From contig JAUZRW010000072.1 in the NCBI GenBank assembly GCA_030950085.1, forward strand, positions 1 to 54,318: a stretch of 54,318 bases of DNA, written 5' to 3'. Made by a program: the position numbers and the translations under genes. The notes beneath the pieces were generated by a model, which saw only the letters and a list, made by a program, of their open reading frames with translations, was not told the origin of the DNA and made no database searches. Within the stretch, counting starts at the first letter, position 1. The number at the start of each line of letters is the position of its first letter. The stretch is from Anaerolineae bacterium (GTDB lineage: Bacteria; Chloroflexota; Anaerolineae; Aggregatilineales; Phototrophicaceae). Positions 1 through 8,100 of the stretch are shown here, piece by piece.

Positions 1-54
1 CTAGAAATTTTGTTATCGAATGGCGAGTTTAACCAAAGTTCGTTATGAATAAAC

Positions 55-83
55 TTGCTCCTATTATATTTTTCTGCTATAAT
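55..83 (+). promoter_or_regulatory. Sigma-70-type promoter of the BTAD regulator gene
   Basis: A TTGCTC -35-like hexamer (55-60) is followed after 17 bp by a perfect TATAAT (78-83). The -10 is preceded by TGC, which makes it an extended -10 element. A strong Shine-Dalgarno sequence (AAGGAAAGGG, 104-113) and an ATG at 118 follow, leaving an untranslated leader of roughly 28 nt. Confidence 0.65.
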
Positions 84-117
84 TATCTGGTTAAGACTGA
101 TGTAAGGAAAGGGTATC

Positions 118-1401
118 ATGGCACTCAATGAACGTATTGACACTGCATATGCAGCACTATTAGAACAACTCTCACTGGCGAAGGTGCTATTATTGCATCC
201 GCGAAGTAAATATCGCTCAGTTTTGCTGGCAATGCTGGTGAATGACCCCGATGTCAAAACTTTCTACTATGCTTTAGGTCCCGACGACATTAATTTGGAA
301 GCCTTCATCCAAAGTACGACCCACGACCTTGCTAATCAACACCCCACCTTCGGACGACATCTGAATATGATGCCACAAGAAGTTTTTGCAAATATGAGAA
401 AAAATGTGGATGTTGTTTTGGAGAATTTTGTCGCAGAATTATCAGAATTAAGTGATGAACCCTATTTGCTCATATTGGATGAATATGATAGAAGTGACGC
501 GGCTGATGATATTCACCGCTTTGTCGAACATCTTGCGGATTATCTGCCTGAGAATTGTCGGCTCATTCTTAACTCACGCACACTTCCGCGCTTGCCTTGG
601 GTTTCTATGGTCGCCAAAAAACAAGCGGCATTGCTCTTAGATGACCAACTCATTGAAGAAGACTTTTATGAGAATAAACGCGATGAGGCTTATGATTTAG
701 AAGTTTTTGCGCTTGGTCCCGGCTACGTTCGTTATAAGGGTGATGAGATTAAATCTTGGGAAGGTCACTTACCGCGTTTACTATTCTTTTTTGCGCTTGA
801 CAAACCCATTGTTACCCGTTCTGAGATATGTAATGCTTTTTGGCCTGACTTAGAGACAGACCAAGCTGTTAATGTATTCCATGTTACGAAACGGCGCTTG
901 CATAAGGCTTTGGGCTTTGATGTACTGGTTCATAATCAAAGTCACTATCAAATTAATCCAGATATGCACGTTTACTATGATGTCCTCGATTTTGTTGAAA
1001 CGTTGATGAAGGGGCGCAATCCGAATACGCCTAATACGTTTGAGGCATGGCAACATGCTGTTAAATTGTATCGTGGACCCTTCTTACAAGGTCATAGTGA
1101 CCCATGGATTGAAGAACGTCGGATTGCCTTCCGTGCGGGCTATGTTGAGGCTTTGTCACAAATGGCATTGGCATGGATTGGTAAAGACCGTAAAGAATTA
1201 GCCCTCAAGCTGTATCGTCAGGCACTTGATGAAGATAATAGCCGCGAAGATATTCATCGTGAAATCATGAAACTCTATAAAGATTTAGGGCGACGTAGCG
1301 AAGCTGTGAAACATTACCAAGATTTAGAAAAAGTTTTTGCAGACGCTAATATGCAAGTGTCGTCTGAGACAAAAGATGTTTACAACGCAATTGTCTCGTA
1401 A
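118..1401 (+). CDS. BTAD-family transcriptional regulator with degenerate STAND-like N-terminus
   Basis: Probable cytoplasmic transcription factor. Residues about 1-185 resemble the start of MalT/LuxR-type STAND ATPases. The Walker B-like strand is clear (LLILDEYDRSD followed by a sensor-like LILNSRTLPRLPW). The place where Walker A should be reads LLHPRSKYRSVLL and lacks the GKT lysine and threonine, so nucleotide binding is doubtful. Residues about 190-285 form an OmpR-type winged helix (Trans_reg_C) with the typical AFWPDLETDQAVNVFHVTKRRLHKAL recognition region. Residues about 290-427 are the helical BTAD repeat domain (RGPFLQG, AGYVEAL, REDIHREIMKLY). BTAD regulators commonly control secondary metabolism or stress genes; the target here is not visible. 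The ATG is supported by the Shine-Dalgarno sequence at 104-113. A terminator follows the gene, so it is probably monocistronic. Confidence 0.8.
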   Translation: MALNERIDTAYAALLEQLSLAKVLLLHPRSKYRSVLLAMLVNDPDVKTFYYALGPDDINLEAFIQSTTHDLANQHPTFGRHLNMMPQEVFANMRKNVDVVLENFVAELSELSDEPYLLILDEYDRSDAADDIHRFVEHLADYLPENCRLILNSRTLPRLPWVSMVAKKQAALLLDDQLIEEDFYENKRDEAYDLEVFALGPGYVRYKGDEIKSWEGHLPRLLFFFALDKPIVTRSEICNAFWPDLETDQAVNVFHVTKRRLHKALGFDVLVHNQSHYQINPDMHVYYDVLDFVETLMKGRNPNTPNTFEAWQHAVKLYRGPFLQGHSDPWIEERRIAFRAGYVEALSQMALAWIGKDRKELALKLYRQALDEDNSREDIHREIMKLYKDLGRRSEAVKHYQDLEKVFADANMQVSSETKDVYNAIVS

Positions 1402-1426
1402 ACAATAGTTCCTTTTGCTTTTTAAG

Positions 1427-1453
1427 AATGCCCATATTTTGTGGGCATTTTTT
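1427..1453 (+). terminator. Rho-independent terminator after the BTAD regulator
   Basis: Inverted repeat AATGCCCA (1427-1434) / TGGGCATT (1442-1449) with a 7-nt loop, continuing into a run of T residues. It lies 26 nt after the stop codon. Confidence 0.85.
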
Positions 1454-1495
1454 ATTTCATGTTCCTTGCTGGACTCATTGGTCTAGCCCAAAATC

Positions 1496-1503
1496 GCTAT
1501 AAT
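1496..1503 (+). promoter_or_regulatory. Candidate -10 element (GCTATAAT) of the BNR-protein operon
   Basis: GCTATAAT ends 32 nt before the chosen ATG at 1536. No convincing -35 hexamer lies at the right distance. The same octamer precedes several other genes in this window, which supports it as a promoter element. Confidence 0.45.
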
Positions 1504-1535
1504 AAAGATGTTTAGTTTTGATTGGGAGAAAATTT

Positions 1536-4500
1536 ATGTCAACAAACCTTAAATTAGATGGCTCACTAGAATGGCGTTGTATCGGACCCTTTCGTGGCGG
1601 ACGGGTGATTACTGTAGCAGGGGATGTTTCTAACTCGGCAGTTTTCTACTTTGGTGCTTGTGCAGGGGGGGTCTGGAAGACAGAAGATGGTGGACAATAC
1701 TGGAACTGTATTTCGGATGGATTTTTCAATACTGCTTCAATTGGTGCTTTGGCGGTTTCCGAATCTGACCCCAACGTGATTTATGCTGGAACAGGGGAAG
1801 CTACGATTCGTATTGATGTTTCACACGGCGACGGAGTCTACAAATCGACGGATGCAGGGCGTACATGGAAGCATGTTGGTCTGAAAAATACGCGGCACAT
1901 TGGCAAGATTCGTATTCATCCGCAAGACCCCAATACCGTATTTGTAGCAGCACTTGGACATGCTTTTGGTCCCAATAAAGAGCGCGGTGTTTTCAAATCT
2001 ACTGATGGCGGCGAAACGTGGAAAAATGTATTGTTCAAGAGTGAAAATGCAGGTGCAGTCGATGTGTCCATTGACCTCAACAATCCACGTATTGTCTATG
2101 CTTCTATTTGGCAAGCCCGTCGTTCATTCTGGGATATTCAGAGTGGTGGACCCGATAGCGGTATCTGGAAATCTACTGATGGTGGTGAAACATGGACGGA
2201 TATCTCGCGTAATAAAGGATTGCCAGAGGGTGTTTTGGGTAAAATTGGCATTGCAGCATCACCCGCACAAGCCGGACGAGTCTGGGCAATCATTGAAAAC
2301 GAAAAAGGCGGTATGTATCGCTCTGATGATTATGGTGAAAATTGGGAATACTTATCGGGCGACCATCGCTTAATTTCGCGTGCATGGTATTACATGCACC
2401 TGACCCCTGACCCTCAAGATGGCGATACGGTTTATGTCAATAATCTGAGTTTCTGGAAATCAACCGATGGAGGTAAGACTTATACCGAGATTTCGACTCC
2501 ACATGGCGATAATCATGATGTGTGGATAGACCCCAACAACCCACAACGTATGGTTCAAGGTAATGATGGTGGAGCAGGCGTTTCATTCAATGGCGGGGCT
2601 TCGTGGTCGTCACTCTATAACCAGCCGACAGCACAGTTCTATCATGCTGCGACAGATAATCGCAAACCATATCATGTTTATGGTACACAACAAGATAATA
2701 GCAGTATTGCTGTGCCGAGTCGCAGTCCGGGTAGTTCGATTAGATGGGCGGATACCTATCCGGCAGGGACAGGCGAGAGTGGTTATATCGCTGTTCATCC
2801 CGAAAACCCCGATATTGTCTACGTAGGGGCAATTGGCAGTTCTCCCGGTGGTGGTAATGCCTTACAACGTTACGACCACAAATCGAAGCAGATTCGTTTG
2901 ATTACGACATGGCCGGAAGACCAAACAGGTCATGGGGCAGAGGCACACAAATATCGCTTCGCATGGACATACCCGATTGTGATTTCGCCTCATGACCCCA
3001 ATACAATCTATGTTGGCGGTAATACTGTCATGAAATCCACAAATGAAGGGCAAAGTTGGGAAGAAATCAGCCCTGATTTAACCCGTGCTGACCCTGATAA
3101 GCTGAAGCCCTCTGGCGGACCCATTAATCGGGATGCTGTTGGCGCTGAAACTTATGCCACCGTTTTCTCGTTTGCAGAATCACCTGTTATTGCAGGCGTG
3201 TTATGGTCAGGTTCTGATGATGGCTTGGTACACATCTCCAAAGATAATGGTGAAGAATGGACGGATATCACACCGCCGGATTTGCCAGAATGGACACTCA
3301 TCAGCATGATTGAGGTTTCGCGCTATGATGCTGGCACAGCGTATATGGCGGCAACAAAGTACAAATTAGACGATTACACACCCTATCTGTATAAGACAAC
3401 AGATTATGGTGAAACATGGACAAGCATCTCGAAGGGTATTCGGGATGATGATTTTACTCGTGTCATTCGTGAAGACCCCGAAAAACAAGGTTTGCTCTAT
3501 GCGGGTACTGAAACAGGTGTTTATGTCTCATTTGATGATGGTGCAAACTGGATATCCTTGCAGTTGAACCTCCCTGTAGCACCTATCCATGACCTTGTGG
3601 TGAAAAACAATGACCTCATTGCGGCAACACACGGGCGTTCCTTCTGGATTTTGGATGACATCACGGCTATTCATCAGATGAGTGATGATATTGCTGCTAA
3701 GGCTATTCATTTATTGAAGCCGCGTGATACTGAACGTGTTTTACCTCAGATTTTTGAGAATATGTTCGGCGGCGCACCGGGTAAGAATTATATGAGTACA
3801 CTCGGCGTTGTGGCTGCTTATCTGGAAAATACAGATGACTATAACTACAAGAGTTATGAATATCTCGATTCAGGCACAAATCCCGTAAAAGGTGTGACTG
3901 TCACATATTATCTTAAAGAAGCGCCGGACGAAAAACTCAAGCTGGAATTTCTCGATAGCAATGGCAATGTTCTTAAATCATTCATCAGCATGGATGAGGA
4001 AACACGTAAGGCGAATAAAGAGAAAAAAGAGAATGAACCCCCTAAACCGCAGTATGCACGGGCAGATGCCGGTTGGAATCGTTTTATCTGGAATATGCGA
4101 GTAGAAGATGCCACACGCCTGAGCGCCAATGATGTACAAGCAGGTTCTGTCGAAGGACCCATCGTTGCGCCGGGTGCCTATCAAGTCCGACTGACATGGG
4201 GTGATACGTCTTTGACACAGTCATTCAATATTGTTAGAGACACCATGTCGGAAACAGCACAGGAAGATTTGCAGGCACAGTATGATTTGCTGCTTCAAAT
4301 CCGCGATAAAATGTCAGAAATGAATAGCACTATCAATAATATGCGTCTGATTCGCAGTCAGTTGAAGTTGTGGACAGAGCGCCTTGGTGAAGCGGATTTG
4401 GGTAATAAAGCTAAAGACATCTCGGAAAAAGTGCTGGAAATCGAAAAAGTATTGATGCGTCCTGATGGCAAACCCGGCTGGCTCGATTTGATGAATCCGG

Positions 4501-4709
4501 GTGTGCAATTGAATCAGCAACTTTCATCGCTGACCTATGCGATTTGCTACGGTGATTACAAACCAACAGACCAAGCCTATGCGGTATTTGAAAAGCATTC
4601 GGGCGAGATTGATGCTGTTATCGCTCAATATCAAGCATTGATAGATGGTGAATTAGCGGCGTTTAATCAGGAACTGACGGATAGTGGGATGAGTGTTGTT
4701 GGTGTATGA
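1536..4709 (+). CDS. BNR/VPS10-like beta-propeller protein (sialidase-fold repeats)
   Basis: Large protein (about 1057 aa) of the BNR-repeat 'glycosyl hydrolase / VPS10-like' family. At least nine Asp-box motifs (S/T-x-D-x-G-x-T-W type) recur through the first 700 residues, for example KSTDGGETW three times in close variants, RSDDYGENW, KSTNEGQSW, ISKDNGEEW and KTTDYGETW. They indicate one or two seven-bladed propellers. The N-terminal block RCIGPFRGGRV is typical of the family. The C-terminal 300 residues are a beta domain followed by a helical segment. Start: ATG 1536 has GGGAG at 1524-1528; an upstream TTG at 1518 has no ribosome site. No signal peptide is visible, although many relatives are secreted. 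The stop codon overlaps the start of the next gene (ATGA), so the MFS transporter is translationally coupled. Substrate and catalytic activity are unknown. Confidence 0.75.
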   Translation: MSTNLKLDGSLEWRCIGPFRGGRVITVAGDVSNSAVFYFGACAGGVWKTEDGGQYWNCISDGFFNTASIGALAVSESDPNVIYAGTGEATIRIDVSHGDGVYKSTDAGRTWKHVGLKNTRHIGKIRIHPQDPNTVFVAALGHAFGPNKERGVFKSTDGGETWKNVLFKSENAGAVDVSIDLNNPRIVYASIWQARRSFWDIQSGGPDSGIWKSTDGGETWTDISRNKGLPEGVLGKIGIAASPAQAGRVWAIIENEKGGMYRSDDYGENWEYLSGDHRLISRAWYYMHLTPDPQDGDTVYVNNLSFWKSTDGGKTYTEISTPHGDNHDVWIDPNNPQRMVQGNDGGAGVSFNGGASWSSLYNQPTAQFYHAATDNRKPYHVYGTQQDNSSIAVPSRSPGSSIRWADTYPAGTGESGYIAVHPENPDIVYVGAIGSSPGGGNALQRYDHKSKQIRLITTWPEDQTGHGAEAHKYRFAWTYPIVISPHDPNTIYVGGNTVMKSTNEGQSWEEISPDLTRADPDKLKPSGGPINRDAVGAETYATVFSFAESPVIAGVLWSGSDDGLVHISKDNGEEWTDITPPDLPEWTLISMIEVSRYDAGTAYMAATKYKLDDYTPYLYKTTDYGETWTSISKGIRDDDFTRVIREDPEKQGLLYAGTETGVYVSFDDGANWISLQLNLPVAPIHDLVVKNNDLIAATHGRSFWILDDITAIHQMSDDIAAKAIHLLKPRDTERVLPQIFENMFGGAPGKNYMSTLGVVAAYLENTDDYNYKSYEYLDSGTNPVKGVTVTYYLKEAPDEKLKLEFLDSNGNVLKSFISMDEETRKANKEKKENEPPKPQYARADAGWNRFIWNMRVEDATRLSANDVQAGSVEGPIVAPGAYQVRLTWGDTSLTQSFNIVRDTMSETAQEDLQAQYDLLLQIRDKMSEMNSTINNMRLIRSQLKLWTERLGEADLGNKAKDISEKVLEIEKVLMRPDGKPGWLDLMNPGVQLNQQLSSLTYAICYGDYKPTDQAYAVFEKHSGEIDAVIAQYQALIDGELAAFNQELTDSGMSVVGV

Positions 4710-5902
4710 AATTCACGAAGAATTTCCTGAATATCACAATCGCTGACTTCATTGTGCGCTCTGCCTATCAGATGGGTAAGACACCGCTCTTACCTATCTT
4801 TGCGGCGACACTTGGCGCGAGTGGCGCGTTTTTGGGTGTTATTATATCCGTATCGACGCTGACCGGACTCGTTCTAAAACCTTTCATTGGTATTTTGTCC
4901 GATAGATGGGGGCGGCGTGTCTGGTTGCTCATTGGCACAGTTTTTTTTATTGTGATGCCGTTTCTATATGGCTTTGTGCAGACACCTCAGCACTTGTTTA
5001 TCATGCGAATTATTCATGGGCTTTCGACAGCCATTTATGGTCCCGTAACATTAGCCTATATTGCTGAACTGAAACCGAAGAACATTGCTGAAAGTTTGGG
5101 ATGGTTCGGACTAGCGAGAGAAGGTGGTTACATTGTAGGTCCCGCTTTGGCAGGGTGGTTGTTATTGTGGACTGACCCCGTTGTTGTCTTCACGATTATT
5201 GGCTTGATAAGTATGATGGCACTCATCCCTGTTTTGAACTTGCAAGATGTGGAAATCCCAAAGGTCAAGAAGCAGGAAGTGTCATTCTGGCAACAATCGC
5301 GTGAGGCATTCAAAGTCGGAGTGCAAACACCCTCTATCTGGTTAGCCGGTGTCCTAGAATCGGGTACATTTGTTGCTCTATATGCACTGAAGGCATTTTT
5401 GCCTATTTTTGCATTGCAAGCAGGAATCAGTGTGGTACTTGTCGGATTATTCTTCTCTGTGCAAGAAGGCATACATATCCTAATTAAGCCCTTTGGTGGA
5501 CGTATAGCCGATAAGCTCGGTCATTTATCAGCGATTATGCTTGGGATGGTGATTCTGGCTGTCGGTTTGGCATTATTACCCCTACTGAATGGGCTAGATT
5601 TGTTTGCATCAGCAATCTTGATAGGTGGCGCACAGGCTTTCATTTTCTCCTCTACGATAGCCTTAGTCTCACAGCAAATCACACACGATAATCTGGGTGC
5701 CGGTATGGGGTTTATCGGCACAATGCAAAATCTTGGTAAGATAATCGGTCCCGTTTTGGGTGGTTTACTTATCCAACGGTTCGATTTTGAGGCTGTTCTC
5801 TATATTTTGGCAATACTGCTTGTCTTAGGAGCTATTTTGCTGCCATTACTCATAAACAGAGGCGATAGGCGAATGCAACAACACCCACAGGTTGAAGCCT
5901 GA
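4706..5902 (+). CDS. Major facilitator superfamily transporter
   Basis: Inner-membrane transporter of 398 aa with about 12 predicted hydrophobic helices. MFS motif A is present after helix 2 (GILSDRWGRRVWLL, around residues 62-76) and its pseudo-repeat is in the second half (GGRIADKLGH, around 261-270). The proline/glycine-rich helix 5 region (LAREGGYIVGPALAGWLL) resembles the antiporter motif C of drug exporters. The start codon overlaps the stop of the preceding BNR-protein gene by 4 nt, so the two are probably co-expressed. The substrate cannot be named; an efflux role is the most likely. A bidirectional terminator follows. Confidence 0.85.
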   Translation: MKFTKNFLNITIADFIVRSAYQMGKTPLLPIFAATLGASGAFLGVIISVSTLTGLVLKPFIGILSDRWGRRVWLLIGTVFFIVMPFLYGFVQTPQHLFIMRIIHGLSTAIYGPVTLAYIAELKPKNIAESLGWFGLAREGGYIVGPALAGWLLLWTDPVVVFTIIGLISMMALIPVLNLQDVEIPKVKKQEVSFWQQSREAFKVGVQTPSIWLAGVLESGTFVALYALKAFLPIFALQAGISVVLVGLFFSVQEGIHILIKPFGGRIADKLGHLSAIMLGMVILAVGLALLPLLNGLDLFASAILIGGAQAFIFSSTIALVSQQITHDNLGAGMGFIGTMQNLGKIIGPVLGGLLIQRFDFEAVLYILAILLVLGAILLPLLINRGDRRMQQHPQVEA

Positions 5903-5912
5903 AATTTGATAT

Positions 5913-5951
5913 AAAAAAGCCCACTGGATAACATTCCAGCGAGCTTTTTTT
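5913..5951. terminator. Bidirectional rho-independent terminator
   Basis: AAAAAAGC (5913-5920) pairs with GCTTTTTT (5943-5950), with an inner CTGGA/TCCAG stem. The A-run on one side and T-run on the other allow it to end both the MFS operon on the plus strand and the ABC transporter operon on the minus strand. Confidence 0.85.
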
Positions 5952-5979
5952 GCTCCCAAATTGTAGATCTGCTGCTTAT

Positions 5980-6960
5980 TTACTTCCGCAGGCGTGGGTC
6001 AAGGGCATCACGTAGACCGTCACCAATAAAGTTGACACACAATACGGTGAGTGAAATCATCAAGCCGGGCCACATGACAAGCAGAATGCTTTTGTTGACA
6101 TGACCTTGCCCGTCAAAGAGAATACGCCCCCATGTTGGGAAATCCGGCGGGAAGCCTAAGCCCAAGAACGAAAGTGCTGATTCGGAAATGATAGCACTTG
6201 CTATGCTGAATGTTGCCGCCACAATGACAGGACTCAGCACATTCGGTAAAATATGACGGAAAATAATGCTACGGCTGGATGCTCCAAGACTACGCGCAGC
6301 CAACACGTATTCACGCTCTTTTACGGTCAACACTTCCCCACGAACCAAACGTGCTGTTGGCATCCATCCGAGTAAGCCGATAATGGAAACAATCATGAAG
6401 AAGATACCAATTTCAGAGGGCGCGAGCATATTACCGCGCATTTCTGCGGGTAAGACACTCATCATATCAGCAACAAGGCTGTTGATAGGCTCTCGAAATA
6501 GTAGCGTAATGACGAGTAGGAGGGGTAATCTTGGTAGTGATAAGAAAATATCCGTGATACGCATCAAGATATTATCCATCCAAGAGAAGTAGCCGGCCAG
6601 TAAACCGACAAGGGTACCGACAGTCATTGCAATCGCCATCGCCGTGACACCAATGAGCAATGATACACGCCCACCCTGAATGATACGGGCAAATAAATCA
6701 CGCCCCAAATCATCCGCTCCAAATGGGCGTTCCGCTGTCATTCCAGAATATTTGAAGGAAAAGTCGATGTGTTCTGGGTCGCCTGAGTATAGAAATGGAC
6801 CCACAACGACCAGAAGGACAATCGCAATGAGGACAGCAGAAGCGAGCATCGCTAACTTATGTTTGCGGAATTGTCGCCATGTATCGCCCCATAATGTGCG
6901 AGATTCTTGAAGTTGTTCACCCGAAATTTCAATTTTTGCAGGCTTCGTTGTAGTAGACAT
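5980..6960 (-). CDS. Peptide/nickel-type ABC transporter permease, DppC/OppC family
   Basis: Inner-membrane permease (326 aa from ATG 6960). Order: a hydrophilic N-terminus, one helix (LAMLASAVLIAIVLLVVVGPF), the family motif PFGADDLGRDLFARI at the start of the core, then five further helices. The EAA loop contacting the ATPase is visible as AARSLGASSRSIIFRHILPNVLSP. The C-terminus ends with the characteristic GDGLRDALDPRLRK. A TTG start 18 nt upstream (6978) is possible, but ATG 6960 has GGATGGG upstream and gives the usual family N-terminus. It is the last gene of the operon and lies 21 nt after the DppB-type gene. No ATP-binding subunits are encoded nearby. Confidence 0.9.
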   Translation of the reverse strand: MSTTTKPAKIEISGEQLQESRTLWGDTWRQFRKHKLAMLASAVLIAIVLLVVVGPFLYSGDPEHIDFSFKYSGMTAERPFGADDLGRDLFARIIQGGRVSLLIGVTAMAIAMTVGTLVGLLAGYFSWMDNILMRITDIFLSLPRLPLLLVITLLFREPINSLVADMMSVLPAEMRGNMLAPSEIGIFFMIVSIIGLLGWMPTARLVRGEVLTVKEREYVLAARSLGASSRSIIFRHILPNVLSPVIVAATFSIASAIISESALSFLGLGFPPDFPTWGRILFDGQGHVNKSILLVMWPGLMISLTVLCVNFIGDGLRDALDPRLRK

Positions 6961-6981
6961 AATTTTAAACCCATCCAAAAC

Positions 6982-8001
6982 TTAGTTGTATGCAACACGC
7001 GGGTCAAGCAAGGCATATAGCACGTCGGCAACAATATTAAAGACGACAATTAACACCGCGAAAATAAAAGTAAGCGATTGTACTGTTGGCAAATCACCGC
7101 CTTGGATAGCGATAATGAGTAGTTGCCCTAAGCCATTGATACGGAAGATTTGTTCCGTAATGACTGCTCCTTGGAAAATTCCGGGAATACCGAGTGTAAT
7201 CAGTGTCACGACTGGAATCAAGCTATTGCGTAGGGCATGACCTAAGACAACTTTACGCTCATTAAGTCCCTTAGAGCGTGCAGTACGGATATAATCTTGG
7301 TGGAGATTATCCAGCATTGCAGAGCGCGTGAAACGGCTAATCTGTGCCATATAAAATAAGCCTAAGACTGTCATTGGCATGACCATCTGCTTGAATTGGG
7401 TCACAATACTGTCAAAGTCATTGAAACTAACTTGAAGCGTTGTATCGTAAATAGATGGGAACCATTTCAGTTTAACGCTGAAGAAAACAATAAACATCAA
7501 TCCCGTGAAGAATGTGGGGACTGAGAAACCCACCATGGCGAAAAATGTGCCTACTTGGTCAAAAAGGGAGTATTGCTTATAGGCTGATATGACACCAATG
7601 GGGATGGCTATCATAATTCCTAAAACATAGGCTGAACCGACTACGAGGAATGTTTGCCCCCAACGTTGCCCGATGAGGTCAACAATTGGGCTGCGCGTCT
7701 GCCATGAGATGTAGCGTAAACGCCCTTCGGAATCACCAAAAGTCATGCCGGTTGCGTTTTCGAGAATATTCAAGGGTTCGTTAATCAAGAACTGCCGAAG
7801 CCATTTGACATATTTAATCATGAATGGGTCATTTACGCCGAGTGCCTCGCGGATTTGTTCACGCACTTCTGGCGGAATTGTTAAAGGAAGTTGCCCTACC
7901 GGGTCTGAAGGCGAAAGTTCCAGAATGGCGAAAACAATAAAACTGATGATTAAAATTGTCGGAACTGCTATTATTAATCTCTGAATAATATACTTGGTCA
8001 C
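6982..8001 (-). CDS. Peptide/nickel-type ABC transporter permease, DppB/OppB family
   Basis: Inner-membrane permease of 339 aa. It begins with the family's conserved N-terminal helix (YIIQRLIIAVPTILIISFIVFAI) and then a periplasmic segment (LGVNDPFMIKYVKWL). Five more helices follow, with the EAA loop TARSKGLNERKVVLGHALRNSLIPVVT and a C-terminal LLDPRVAYN. The start codon is GTG (7999-8001), supported by AGAGG at 8010-8014. It forms a heterodimeric channel with the DppC-type protein encoded downstream. The substrate is a peptide or similar small molecule by family; the sequence does not specify which. Confidence 0.9.
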   Translation of the reverse strand: MTKYIIQRLIIAVPTILIISFIVFAILELSPSDPVGQLPLTIPPEVREQIREALGVNDPFMIKYVKWLRQFLINEPLNILENATGMTFGDSEGRLRYISWQTRSPIVDLIGQRWGQTFLVVGSAYVLGIMIAIPIGVISAYKQYSLFDQVGTFFAMVGFSVPTFFTGLMFIVFFSVKLKWFPSIYDTTLQVSFNDFDSIVTQFKQMVMPMTVLGLFYMAQISRFTRSAMLDNLHQDYIRTARSKGLNERKVVLGHALRNSLIPVVTLITLGIPGIFQGAVITEQIFRINGLGQLLIIAIQGGDLPTVQSLTFIFAVLIVVFNIVADVLYALLDPRVAYN

Positions 8002-8039
8002 GATAATGTCCTCTTACAACTTGGGAGTTTTTGTTTCTT

Positions 8040-8069
8040 GACAGAGGGCAAGTTACCTCACCCTCTGTC
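8040..8069 (-). promoter_or_regulatory. Intercistronic stem-loop between binding protein and permease genes
   Basis: Perfect 9-bp inverted repeat GACAGAGGG (8040-8048) / CCCTCTGTC (8061-8069) with a 12-nt loop. It lies in the 99-nt gap between the binding-protein gene and the permease gene. There is no T-run on the downstream (minus-strand) side. It therefore fits an mRNA-stabilising or partial-attenuation hairpin that raises binding-protein over permease output, rather than a full terminator. Confidence 0.6.
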
Positions 8070-8100
8070 TGTCGTATCTTATCTGAAAGACATTAGTTGT

